A stretch of 59,776 bases of DNA from positions 1 through 59,776 of the forward strand of contig JBJTWK010000056.1 in assembly GCA_046081705.1 (NCBI GenBank), in the 5' to 3' direction. The DNA comes from IMCC26256 sp046081705. GTDB lineage: Bacteria > Actinomycetota > Acidimicrobiia > IMCC26256. Position numbers and translations under genes: made by a program. Shown in pieces: positions 8,401-16,864 of this stretch (its first letter is position 1; each line of letters opens with the position of its first letter). Below the pieces are notes generated by a model. That model was not told where the DNA came from. It did not search any database and saw only the letters and a list, made by a program, of their open reading frames with translations.

Positions 8401-9552
8401 ATGCAGGCGCTCGAGGGCTTGCGGGTCGTCGATCTCGCCACGGTCCTCGCCGGACCGGCGGCGGCGAAGTACCTCGCGGACTTCGGTGCCGACGTCATCA
8501 AGGTCGAGGCCCCCGCCGGTGACGGCACCCGCCGCATGGGGTGGATGCCGCCGGAGGGCGGCGACGCGTTCATGTGGCGGACCGTGGGTCGGGGCAAGCG
8601 CAGCGTGGTGCTCGACCTCAAGACCGAGCCGGGTCTCACCGCCGCGCGCGCCCTCATCGCCGCCGCCGACGTGCTCATCGAGAACTTCCGGCCCGGCACG
8701 CTCGAGCGCCTCGGCCTCGATCCGGTCGAGCTCTTGGCGCGCAACCCGCGGCTCGTCGTGCTGCGGGTGACCGGGTTCGGCCAGACGGGTCCGTACCGGT
8801 CCCAGCCCGGGTTCGCGTCGATCGCCGAGGCGATGAGCGGGTTCGCGGGGTTGAGCGGCGATCCCGACGGCGCCCCGCTGCTGCCGCCGATCGCGCTCAC
8901 CGACGAACTCACCGGCATCGTCGGCGCGTTCGCGGTGATGGTCGCGCTCCGGCACCGGGACCGGACCGGGGAGGGGCAGGTCGTCGACGTGAACCTGCTC
9001 GAGTCGATGCTGCAGGTGATGGGTCCGCTGCCCGCGGCGTACGCGTCGCTCGGCTACCTGCAGCCCCGGCTGGGGGCCGGCATCCCCTACACGGTGCCGC
9101 GCGGCACGTACCGCTGCGCCGACGGCGCCTGGATCGCGATCTCGGCCTCGGCCGAGTCGGTGGCCCAGCGGGTGCTCGAACTGCTCGGTGTCGGTGAGGA
9201 TCCCCGTTTCAGGACCTTCACGGATCGGGCGGAGCACCGCGAGGAGATCGACGCGCTCGTGCGGGCGTGGTGCGCCGACCGCAGTGCGGACGAGGCGCTC
9301 GAAGCCTTCGCCGCCGCCGAGGCCGCGGCGGCCCGGGTGTACTCCATGGCCGATGTCGTGGCCGATCCGCACCTCGTCGAGCGCGAGGCCCTCGTCGAGG
9401 TCGACGGGGTCCTCATGGCCGCGCCGGTCGCCCGGCTCCTCGCGACCCCGGGCGAGATCCGTCACGCGGGCCGCCCCCTCGGCGCCGACACCGAGGCGGT
9501 CCTCGAGGCCCTCGCGGCCGACCCCACCTGGCCCGTGCGCGACGAGGGCTGA
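8401..9552 (+). CDS. CaiB/BaiF family CoA-transferase
   Basis: Family III CoA-transferase of 383 residues, moving CoA between carboxylic acids through an aspartyl-CoA intermediate. N-terminal LEGLRVVDLATVLAGP and GADVIKVE are classic family sequences, followed by LIENFRPG, and the likely nucleophilic Asp lies in ALTDELTG near residue 182. It follows the phosphoesterase with a three-base gap. Candidate activities include racemase (AMACR-like) or succinyl/mesaconyl-CoA transfer; the latter would suit the ethylmalonyl-CoA setting, but specificity cannot be read. Confidence 0.9.
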   Translation: MQALEGLRVVDLATVLAGPAAAKYLADFGADVIKVEAPAGDGTRRMGWMPPEGGDAFMWRTVGRGKRSVVLDLKTEPGLTAARALIAAADVLIENFRPGTLERLGLDPVELLARNPRLVVLRVTGFGQTGPYRSQPGFASIAEAMSGFAGLSGDPDGAPLLPPIALTDELTGIVGAFAVMVALRHRDRTGEGQVVDVNLLESMLQVMGPLPAAYASLGYLQPRLGAGIPYTVPRGTYRCADGAWIAISASAESVAQRVLELLGVGEDPRFRTFTDRAEHREEIDALVRAWCADRSADEALEAFAAAEAAAARVYSMADVVADPHLVEREALVEVDGVLMAAPVARLLATPGEIRHAGRPLGADTEAVLEALAADPTWPVRDEG

Positions 9553-9593
9553 CCCGAACCCGACGAACCGCCCGGAACCACACGAACCACAGG

Positions 9594-9711
9594 CGTGGAC
9601 GCCCGTTCCGGATCATCCACAGGGCCTGTGGATGACGAGCGGGCGGCCTGTGGACGAGCTGGGGAAACCATTGGTCCGCCCCGTGGACATCGGCCCGGCG
9701 CCTGTGGACGG
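9594..9711. promoter_or_regulatory. Array of DnaA-box-like sites in helical phase
   Basis: Hexamers TGTGGA or CGTGGA start at 9594, 9627, 9649, 9682 and 9703, so spacings are 33, 22, 33 and 21 bases. The second is half of a perfect inverted repeat: arm TCATCCACAGG (9613-9623), one base, then its complement (9625-9635). TCATCCACA and TCGTCCACA each differ by one or two bases from the Streptomyces DnaA box TTGTCCACA. The array fills most of the gap 9553-9830 before the acyl-CoA synthetase gene. The binding protein is not known from sequence; DnaA is the obvious candidate. Confidence 0.6.
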
Positions 9712-9830
9712 TCTGGGGACGACCGGACGAGATGCCGGGGAGGGGGTGGAGCGCCACCGCCCGACTGCGGCACGATGTCGGTCCCCGTCGGACCCCCCGA
9801 CGATCCGACTCCTCGAGAGGGCCAGGACCG

Positions 9831-11633
9831 ATGACCGAACGCACGGCGGCACAGATCGACGCCGCGGTGGCCGGGGCCACCGTGACCACGGCCTTCCGGG
9901 ACACCGTCCGCGCCCACCCGGACCGGGTGGCCCTGCGCGCCTACGACGGCGACGCGGCGACCGAACTCACCTACGCGCAGTACGCCGAGCGGGCCTGTCG
10001 ACTCGCGGCGAGCCTCGCCGCCCACGGCGTCGGCCGCGGCGACCGGGTCGTGCTCATGATGGGCAACCGGCCCGAGTTCCACATCGCCGACGTGGCGGCG
10101 ATGCTCTGCGGCGCGACGCCGATCTCGATCTACTCGTCGTCCTCCCCCGAGCAGATCGCCTACCTCGTCTCCCACTCCAAGGCGCGCTTCGCGATCGTCG
10201 AGCACGAGGGGTACCTGACCTCCATGCTCTCGGTGCACGGCGACCTCCCGACGCTGGAGCAGATCACGGTCATCGAACCGCCGGCCGCGCTGCCGGACGG
10301 CGTGCTGCGCTGGGACGACCAGTTCGGCCTCGACCCCGTCGATCTCGACACTGCGGCGGCGATCGCGGAGCCGGCCGATCTGGCGACGGTGATCTACACG
10401 TCGGGGACGACCGGTCCGCCCAAGGGTGTGATGCTCGACCACGGCGGCGTGATGTGGACCGCGTCGTCCCTCGTCGAGCGGTTCGGGTTCGACGTCGATG
10501 GGATGCGCCTCGTGTCCTACCTGCCGATGGCCCACATCGCCGAGCGCATGACCTCCCACTACGCGGCGATCATCCACGGCTACGAGATCACCACCTGTCC
10601 CGAGGCCGGCAAGGTCACGCAGTGGCTCACGAAGGCCCGTCCGGAGATCTTCTTCGCGGTCCCTCGCGTGTGGGAGAAGGCCTACGCGACCGTGTCCTCG
10701 CTCGTGCACGGCGACCCCGCACAGGGCGCGGCGTTCGACGCGGCCATCGACCTCGGCTGGCGGGTCAGCGAGCACCGCGCCCGGGGCGAGGAGGTGCCGG
10801 CCGATCTCGCCGAGGAGCACGCCGCGGTCGACGCAGCGGTGCTCGCACCGTGGCGGGGCATCCTCGGGCTGGACCAGTGCCGCGTCGCCATCACCGGTGC
10901 CGCCCCGATCCCGTTCGAGATCCTGCGGTTCTTCCGCGGGCTGGGCATCGAACTGTCGGAGATCTACGGGCTGTCGGAGACCTACGGCCCGATGACCTGG
11001 ACGCCGTTCCGCGTGAAGGTCGGCACCGTCGGACCCGCGATCCCGGGCACCGAGGTGCGGCTCGGTGACGACGGCGAGGTGCTCTGCCGCGGCGGCAACA
11101 TCTTCAAGGGGTACCTCGACGACCCGGTCAAGACCGCCGAGGTCATGACGGGGGAGTGGTTCCACACGGGCGACATCGGAGTCCTCGACGCGGACGGCTA
11201 CCTGAAGATCGTCGATCGCAAGAAGGAACTCATCATCACCGCCGGCGGCAAGAACATCTCACCGGCGAACATCGAGGCGGCGCTCAAGGCCTCGGCGCTC
11301 ATCGGGCAGGCCTGCGTGATCGGTGACGGCCGTCCGTACCTGACGGCGCTCGTCGTGCTCGACCCCGAGGTCGCCCCGGTCTGGGCGGCAGGGCAGGGCA
11401 TCACGGACACGGCGCTCGCGGCGCTGGCCGAGCACCCGGAGGTGCGGGCCCAGATCCAGCGCGACGTGGATCACGTGAACTCGAACCTCTCCCAGGTCGA
11501 GGGGATCAAGCGCTTCGCGATCCTCCACGAGGAGTGGCTCGCGGACTCCGAGGAGCTCACGCCGACCATGAAGTTGAAGCGCCGGGGCATCACGGCCCGC
11601 TACGCGGCCGAGATCGAGTCCCTGTACTCCTGA
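9831..11633 (+). CDS. Long-chain fatty acyl-CoA synthetase (AMP-forming)
   Basis: Activates fatty acids to acyl-CoA via an acyl-adenylate. The 600 residues carry the ATP/AMP motif YTSGTTGPPKG near residue 190, EIYGLSETYG, HTGDIG and the hinge motif DRKKELIITAGGKNISP followed by NIE. This arrangement, with a C-terminal ~100-residue swivel domain, matches the FadD/ACSBG-like group. ATG 9831 was chosen because the N-terminus then aligns with the family; the frame from 9732 runs into the site array. It can feed the beta-oxidation and CoA genes around it. Confidence 0.93.
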   Translation: MTERTAAQIDAAVAGATVTTAFRDTVRAHPDRVALRAYDGDAATELTYAQYAERACRLAASLAAHGVGRGDRVVLMMGNRPEFHIADVAAMLCGATPISIYSSSSPEQIAYLVSHSKARFAIVEHEGYLTSMLSVHGDLPTLEQITVIEPPAALPDGVLRWDDQFGLDPVDLDTAAAIAEPADLATVIYTSGTTGPPKGVMLDHGGVMWTASSLVERFGFDVDGMRLVSYLPMAHIAERMTSHYAAIIHGYEITTCPEAGKVTQWLTKARPEIFFAVPRVWEKAYATVSSLVHGDPAQGAAFDAAIDLGWRVSEHRARGEEVPADLAEEHAAVDAAVLAPWRGILGLDQCRVAITGAAPIPFEILRFFRGLGIELSEIYGLSETYGPMTWTPFRVKVGTVGPAIPGTEVRLGDDGEVLCRGGNIFKGYLDDPVKTAEVMTGEWFHTGDIGVLDADGYLKIVDRKKELIITAGGKNISPANIEAALKASALIGQACVIGDGRPYLTALVVLDPEVAPVWAAGQGITDTALAALAEHPEVRAQIQRDVDHVNSNLSQVEGIKRFAILHEEWLADSEELTPTMKLKRRGITARYAAEIESLYS

Positions 11634-11640
11634 ACCCCGG

Positions 11641-12363
11641 TCAGTCGACCTGGGCGACGACGACGTGGTCACGGCCGCGGTCCATCGCGTCGTCGAGGGC
11701 GTGCGCGGCCCGGAGGATGAGCTCGTCGGCGTCGAGCGCGTGTGAGGGGTAGCAGGCGACCCCGGCCGACACCGTGATGCCCTCGCTCGCAGGGCTCGAG
11801 TGGAGCAGGCCCCGCAGCCGTTCGGTCGCCCAGACCGCACCGGCCTCCGAGGTGTTCTCGAGCAGCGCGGCCACGGTGACGTCGTCGGCCCGGAAGGCTC
11901 CGTCGGCCTCGCGCAGCGTCTTGCGCAGCACCGCGCCGAGGGCGCCGAGTGCGTGCTCACGATCGTGGGCGGCGAACCCCTCGATGCCGTCGATGCGCAC
12001 GAGCACGAGGGACACCGGGTGCAGTTGCCGGCGGGCCGCGGCGACCCGCTGGAGCAGGAGCGGCTCGAGGAGGGTGGAGTCGAGCAGCCCGGTCGTGACG
12101 TCGACGGCCCCGTTCGATGCGGGCTCGGTGCGGGCCTCGTGGAGTCGGCGGACCTCGGCGGCGAGGAGGTCGGCGTCGGCCCGGGCTGCGGTGTGCGGGC
12201 CGACGAGCGAGGCGCCGAGCATGGCGGCGACCATGGCGAAGACGCCGGCGGCGAGGCCGAGCGCGGCCACGTCCGCGACGAGCCCGGCCACGCCGATGGC
12301 GAGGCCGGCGACGCCGACGACGACGAGCAGGGTGAAGCGATGGCGGCTCACGGCCCCCATCAT
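11641..12363 (-). CDS. GGDEF-like protein with degenerate active site
   Basis: 240 residues: two hydrophobic segments (residues ~9-52), a short linker, and a diguanylate-cyclase-like domain from ~90. Markers are TGLLDSTLLEPLL, VLVRIDGIEGF and ITVSAGVACYP. The loop that should read GGDEF is RADDV, so cyclic-di-GMP synthesis is unlikely; a binding or purely structural role is more plausible. The start (ATG 12363 or the next ATG at 12360) is six bases from the mutase stop, so it is probably co-transcribed with that operon. Convergent with the acyl-CoA synthetase, seven bases apart. Confidence 0.75.
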   Translation of the reverse strand: MMGAVSRHRFTLLVVVGVAGLAIGVAGLVADVAALGLAAGVFAMVAAMLGASLVGPHTAARADADLLAAEVRRLHEARTEPASNGAVDVTTGLLDSTLLEPLLLQRVAAARRQLHPVSLVLVRIDGIEGFAAHDREHALGALGAVLRKTLREADGAFRADDVTVAALLENTSEAGAVWATERLRGLLHSSPASEGITVSAGVACYPSHALDADELILRAAHALDDAMDRGRDHVVVAQVD

Positions 12364-12369
12364 CGGTCG

Positions 12370-14358
12370 TCAGGCGCCCGGAGTGGAGGAAAAGTTCTCA
12401 CGCCGGTGCGCGAGGCCCAGTTCGGCGAGGTCGGCGACGATCTCGGAGACCCGGAAGTCCTTGGGCGTGTAGACCCGGGCGACTCCGGCGGCGAGCAGCA
12501 CGGGCTGGTCCGGCTCCGGGATGATCCCTCCCACCACGACCGGGGCCCGGACCCCCGCCTCCCGGAGGAGGCGCACGGTCTCGGGGACCAGCTCGAGGTG
12601 GGAGCCCGACAGGATCGAGAGCCCGACCACGTCGACGTCCTCGTCCTCGGCCGCCCGGGCGATCTGCGCCGGGGTGAGACGGATGCCCTGGTACACGACC
12701 TCGAGGCCCGCATCACGGGCGGCGACGGCGATCTGCTCGGCGCCGTTCGAGTGCCCGTCGAGGCCGGGCTTGCCGACCAGCAGGCGGATCGGGCCGCCGG
12801 TCTCCGCGGCGGCGGCCCGGATGCGCTCGCGCACCTCGACGATCGCCTCCCCCGGTGCGGCGGCGACCCCGCCGACCCCGGTGGGGGCCCGGTACTCGCC
12901 GAACACGCTGCGCAGCGCGTCGGACCACTCGCCGACCGTCCCGCCGGCGCGGGCGAGGTCGATCGTCGCCCGCACGAGGTTGTCGTTCGTCGCGGCGACC
13001 GTGCCGAGCGTGTCGAGCGCGGCGGCGACCGCGCCGTCGTCGCGGCGGGCCCGCCACTCGGCGAGGCGTTCGAGCTGCTCGGCCTCGGCGGCCGCATCGA
13101 CGACGAGGATCGCGGCCTCACCGTCGATCCCCTCGGCGAGCGGTGACGGTGCGGTCTCCGTGTACGCGTTCACGCCCACGACGGTGATGTCGCCGGCCTC
13201 GATACGTCGGACGCGATCCGCGTGCGACTGCACGAGCCGACCCTTGAGCTCGTCGATCATGGCGAACGCGCCGCCGCCGTCGAGGACCCACGCGAGCTCG
13301 GCGTCCGCCGCCTCCTCGAGTTCGGTGGTCTTGGCCTCGACGACCTTCGAACCCTCGAAGAGGTCCGGGTACTCGAGCAGGTCCGTCTCGAAGGCGAGCA
13401 CCTGCTGGATGCGCAGCGACCACTGCTGGTCCCACGGCCGGGGGAGGCCGAGCGCCTCGTTCCAGGCGGGCAGCTGGATCGCCCGGGCCCGGGAGTCCCG
13501 GGCGAGGGTGACCGCGAGGGTCTCGAGCACGATGCGCTGCACGTTGTTCTCGGGCTGGGCCTCGGTGAGGCCGAGCGAGTTCACCTGCACGCCGTAGCGG
13601 AAGCGACGGAGCTTGTCGTCGGTGACGCCGTAGCGCTCCTGCACGATGCGGTCCCAGAGGCGACCCATCGCCCGGAGCTTGCACATCTCCTCGACGAACC
13701 GGATGCCGGCGTTCACGAAGAACGAGATGCGCCCGACCACCGCGGGCATCTCGTCGGCGGAGACCTGCCCGCTCTCGAGCACGCCGTCGAGGACGCCGAT
13801 GGCGTTCGCCATCGCGTACGCGATCTCCTGCACCGGGGTCGCACCCGCCTCCTGGAGGTGGTACGAGCACACGTTGATCGGGTTCCACTTCGGGACCTCG
13901 CGCACCGTGTGCGTGATGACGTCGACGGTCAGGCGACGGCTCGCCTCGGGCCCGAAGATGAAGGTGCCGCGGGAGAGGTACTCCTTGACGATGTCGTTCT
14001 GGGTCGTGCCCGCGAGCTTCGCGACGTCCTCGCCGCGCTCCTCGGCCAGCGCGATGTAGAGCGCGAGCAGCCACATCGCCGTGGCGTTGATCGTCATCGA
14101 GGTGTTCATGTCCTCGAGCGGGATCTGCTCGAAGAGCGCACGCATCTCCCCGAGGTGCGGGACGGGCACGCCGACCTTGCCGACCTCGCCCCGAGCGAGG
14201 ATGTGGTCGGGGTCGTACCCGGTCTGGGTCGGGAGGTCGAAGGCGACCGAGAGACCGGTCTGACCCTTGGCCAGGTTCGTGCGGTACAGCTCGTTCGACG
14301 CCCGGGCCGAGGTGTGGCCCGAGTAGGTCCGCATGACCCAGGGGCGTTCACGCGTCAC
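12370..14358 (-). CDS. ecm: Adenosylcobalamin-dependent acyl-CoA mutase, ethylmalonyl-CoA mutase type (MeaA-like)
   Basis: Rearranges ethylmalonyl-CoA to methylsuccinyl-CoA. The N-terminus (RPWVMRTYSGH, NLAKGQTGLSVAFDLPTQTG) is the MeaA/Ecm form, and the 662-residue single chain carries its own B12 domain: DGHSNG with Asp534, His536 (lower cobalt ligand) and Gly539, then SILSGSH and VVVGGIIP. A methylmalonyl-CoA mutase would normally be two subunits or ~730 residues. GTG at 14358 has GGAGG eight bases upstream; the frame to 15363 reads through the next gene and was trimmed. Isobutyryl-type mutase is the alternative, less likely beside ccr. Confidence 0.88.
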   Translation of the reverse strand: MTRERPWVMRTYSGHTSARASNELYRTNLAKGQTGLSVAFDLPTQTGYDPDHILARGEVGKVGVPVPHLGEMRALFEQIPLEDMNTSMTINATAMWLLALYIALAEERGEDVAKLAGTTQNDIVKEYLSRGTFIFGPEASRRLTVDVITHTVREVPKWNPINVCSYHLQEAGATPVQEIAYAMANAIGVLDGVLESGQVSADEMPAVVGRISFFVNAGIRFVEEMCKLRAMGRLWDRIVQERYGVTDDKLRRFRYGVQVNSLGLTEAQPENNVQRIVLETLAVTLARDSRARAIQLPAWNEALGLPRPWDQQWSLRIQQVLAFETDLLEYPDLFEGSKVVEAKTTELEEAADAELAWVLDGGGAFAMIDELKGRLVQSHADRVRRIEAGDITVVGVNAYTETAPSPLAEGIDGEAAILVVDAAAEAEQLERLAEWRARRDDGAVAAALDTLGTVAATNDNLVRATIDLARAGGTVGEWSDALRSVFGEYRAPTGVGGVAAAPGEAIVEVRERIRAAAAETGGPIRLLVGKPGLDGHSNGAEQIAVAARDAGLEVVYQGIRLTPAQIARAAEDEDVDVVGLSILSGSHLELVPETVRLLREAGVRAPVVVGGIIPEPDQPVLLAAGVARVYTPKDFRVSEIVADLAELGLAHRRENFSSTPGA

Positions 14359-14402
14359 GTCGTCATCCTCCGGGGTTCGGACACCGCGCCGTCGCGGTGC
14401 GC

Positions 14403-15260
14403 CTACTTGCGGTAGTCGTAGAACCCGATGCCGCTCTTGCGACCGAGCCGCTCGGCCGAGACCATGCGGCGCAGGAGCGGAGCCGGCGCGTAGTTCGGGT
14501 CCTTGAACTCCGCGTAGAGGGCCTCGAGGATCGACAGGCTCGTGTCCAGGCCGACCAGGTCGAGCAGGGCGAACGGCCCCATCGGGAAGTTGCAGCCGCC
14601 CTTCATCGCCGCGTCGATGTCGTCGCGGGTGGCGACGCCGGCGTCCATGAGGCGGATGGCGTTGTTGAGGTACGGGAACAGCAGCGCGTTCACGATGAAG
14701 CCCGCCTGGTCCTTCACCTCGACCGGACCCTTGCCGCAGGACTCGGCGAAGGCGCGGGTCTCGGCGATCGTCTCGTCGGACGAGGTGATGGCGCGCACGA
14801 TCTCGACGAGCGGCATGGCGGGGGCCGGGTTGAAGAAGTGGACCCCGCAGACCCGCTCGGGCCGGCCCGTCTCCATGGCCATCTCGACCACGGGGAGGGT
14901 CGAGGTGTTCGTGGCGAGGATCGCGCCGTCCTTGACGATGCGGTCGAGGTCGTTGAAGAGCTGCTTCTTGGTCGGCAGGTCCTCGAGGATCGACTCGATC
15001 ACGAGGTCGCAGTCGGCGAGCTCGTTGAGGTCGGACACGCCGCGGACGAGGGCGAGGGCGGCGTCGCGGGCCTCGGCCTCGAGACGACCCTTCTCGACCT
15101 GCTTGTCGAGCGACTTCTGGAGGCCGGCGACCATGGCGTCGGCACTGGCCTGCGACCGGCTCCGGAGGATCACCTCGTACCCGGCCTTCGCCGCGACCTC
15201 GGCGATCCCGGATCCCATGATCCCGGATCCGACGATGCCCACCCGCTTGATCTCGCCCAT
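14403..15260 (-). CDS. hbd: 3-hydroxybutyryl-CoA dehydrogenase
   Basis: Interconverts acetoacetyl-CoA and 3-hydroxybutyryl-CoA with NAD(P). At 285 residues it has the usual length. The Rossmann motif GSGIMGSGIA is near residue 9, NTSTLPV follows the cofactor fold, the catalytic His lies in VCGVHFFNPAP, and the C-terminal GPFALLDLVGLD completes the family pattern. ATG 15260 has AAGGA upstream; GTG 15284 is possible. It sits 44 bases upstream of the mutase in the same operon and supplies the C4 intermediate for ccr. Confidence 0.93.
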   Translation of the reverse strand: MGEIKRVGIVGSGIMGSGIAEVAAKAGYEVILRSRSQASADAMVAGLQKSLDKQVEKGRLEAEARDAALALVRGVSDLNELADCDLVIESILEDLPTKKQLFNDLDRIVKDGAILATNTSTLPVVEMAMETGRPERVCGVHFFNPAPAMPLVEIVRAITSSDETIAETRAFAESCGKGPVEVKDQAGFIVNALLFPYLNNAIRLMDAGVATRDDIDAAMKGGCNFPMGPFALLDLVGLDTSLSILEALYAEFKDPNYAPAPLLRRMVSAERLGRKSGIGFYDYRK

Positions 15261-15392
15261 CGATGCTCGTCCTTCGTCCGTCACGTGCGGAACGCTTCGA
15301 GGGCGCGCACCGCAAGGGAGCGAAACGTACCGGAGGCGCGCCGCCGGACGCCACCGGAGGCACGGCCCGGGGCGGCTGTTAGCGTCGAACCC

Positions 15393-16112
15393 ATGGCGGA
15401 GGATGCGGTGCGGGGCACATTGGCGTTCGTGGGTGGGAGCGAGTGGTCACCCCTGTCGGCCGGGCTCGACCGGAACCTCCTCGAGCGGGCCGGTGGCGGG
15501 CCCGTCGTCGTCATCCCGACCGCCGCGGCGTTCAGCGGACCCGACCGGGTCCGGACCGCGGCGACCGCGTGCTTCGCGGACCTCGGGGCGGAGGTGATCG
15601 TCATCGACGCGCTCCACCGCGCGGAGGCCGAGGACAAGGACCTGGTGGCGCCGGTGCGCGAGGCGCGCTGCATCTACCTCGCCGACGGATCGCCGCTGCA
15701 CCTGCGTTCGGTGCTCAAGGACTCGGCGCTCCTCAAGGCGATCCGGGGGGCGTGGCGCGATGGCGCGGTGCTCGCGGCGTCGGGTGCCGGGGCGACGCTG
15801 CTCGCCGACCCGATGGTCGACCCGCGCGGCGGCGCCTACACGGTCGGGTTCGGACTCGTGTCCGACCTCGCCGTGTTCCCGCACCACGGCACGGCACCGG
15901 CGCACCTGCTCGAGCGCTCGCTCGAACTGCTGCCGCGCCGAGCGTTCCTCGCCGGGGTCGACGACCACACCGCGCTCGTGCGGGAGGCCGACGGCACGTG
16001 GCGGGTCGTCGGTGACGGATGGGTGACCGTGTACACGCACACGGACGGGCGGGTGGCGACCCAGGTGGGCTCCTACGCCGCGGACTCCGTGATCGACACC
16101 TTGTCGATGTAG
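15393..16112 (+). CDS. Peptidase S51 / cyanophycinase-like protein, nucleophile apparently lost
   Basis: 239 residues with the class I glutamine-amidotransferase-like fold of S51 peptidases: GGSEWS at the start, VVVIPTAA, IYLADGSPLHL and a final HTDGRVA. In cyanophycinases and dipeptidase E the nucleophile sits in GTSAGA or GGSAGA; here the aligned stretch is ASGAGA, which puts Gly at the Ser position. It may be inactive or use the neighbouring Ser. ATG 15393 is seven bases after TAGCGT (15380-15385). The last 40 bases overlap the end of the facing cyclophilin gene. Confidence 0.72.
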   Translation: MAEDAVRGTLAFVGGSEWSPLSAGLDRNLLERAGGGPVVVIPTAAAFSGPDRVRTAATACFADLGAEVIVIDALHRAEAEDKDLVAPVREARCIYLADGSPLHLRSVLKDSALLKAIRGAWRDGAVLAASGAGATLLADPMVDPRGGAYTVGFGLVSDLAVFPHHGTAPAHLLERSLELLPRRAFLAGVDDHTALVREADGTWRVVGDGWVTVYTHTDGRVATQVGSYAADSVIDTLSM

Positions 16113-16828
16113 ACGGGATCGGTGGGCCGGTCGGCCGCGCCGGTCGGCACCCGCGAGATCGCTTGGGCCACGTCGAGCCCCTCGGTGACGACGCCCCACG
16201 TCGCGTACTCCGGCGGGAGCGCCTCGCCCTGCGCGCCGGTCACGATGAAGAACTGGTCACCGAACGTGCCGGCCGGCGCGTTCGGGGTCTTGGCCGCCGC
16301 GATCGCGCCGAGCGGGTACGCGCCGTCGGGCAACTCGCCGACGACCGATGACGGTGCGGTCCCGGTGCCGTCGCCCTTCTTGTCGCCGCCCTGGATCACG
16401 AAGCCCGGGATGACGCGATGGAAGGTGAGGCCGTCGTAGTACCCGCGCTTCGCGAGCTGCACGAAGTGGTTCGTCGCGATCGGCGCGTTCTTGGCGTCGA
16501 GCGACAGCACGATCGTGCCCTTCGAGGTCCTCATCGTCGCCGTGTACTGCTTGTTCGGGTCGATGGTCGTCGAGGTCGTCGGCTCCGTGGTGCTCGTGGG
16601 CGCGGTGGTGGAGGTCGGCTTCGTGCTCGTCGACGTCGAACCGGCGGCGTCGCCGTCGCCGGAGGCGCGGAACTGCGTCCAGGCGAAGATCGCCACGACC
16701 GGGAGGAGCACGAACGCGAGGTTCCGGTAGGTGCGGTTCCGGCGCACGCGCTTCTCGGCGGCCTCCTTCGCGGCCTGGGCCTGCGCGCGGTTCTGCTTCT
16801 GCCGCTCGCGCTTGTCGGACTTGCTCAC
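16073..16828 (-). CDS. Membrane-anchored peptidyl-prolyl cis-trans isomerase (cyclophilin)
   Basis: Catalyses proline isomerisation, probably outside the membrane. In order: a highly charged Lys/Arg/Gln-rich head (residues 1-33), one transmembrane helix (LAFVLLPVVAIFAW), a Thr/Ser-rich linker, then a cyclophilin domain from ~95 with TFHRVIPGFVIQGGD and GDQFFIVTG. The GTG start at 16828 has GAGGAG six bases upstream. This architecture is common in actinobacteria. The C-terminal VYIDKVSI is normal for the family, so the convergent overlap with the S51-like gene is real. Confidence 0.9.
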   Translation of the reverse strand: MSKSDKRERQKQNRAQAQAAKEAAEKRVRRNRTYRNLAFVLLPVVAIFAWTQFRASGDGDAAGSTSTSTKPTSTTAPTSTTEPTTSTTIDPNKQYTATMRTSKGTIVLSLDAKNAPIATNHFVQLAKRGYYDGLTFHRVIPGFVIQGGDKKGDGTGTAPSSVVGELPDGAYPLGAIAAAKTPNAPAGTFGDQFFIVTGAQGEALPPEYATWGVVTEGLDVAQAISRVPTGAADRPTDPVYIDKVSITESAA

Positions 16829-16864
16829 GCTCGCTCCTCGTCGGGGTTCATCGGTCGTGGTCGA

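Noticed and set aside
9594..9711. A chromosomal replication origin
   Set aside because: Boxes are present, but there is no AT-rich unwinding stretch and none of dnaA, dnaN, recF, gyrB or rnpA nearby.
14397..15392. N-terminal extension of the S51-like protein
   Set aside because: The frame is antisense to 3-hydroxybutyryl-CoA dehydrogenase, and the family N-terminus begins at ATG 15393.
16557..16665. Thr/Ser-codon repeats in the cyclophilin gene as a CRISPR-like or satellite array
   Set aside because: They are imperfect codon repeats within an exported linker, with no spacer structure.
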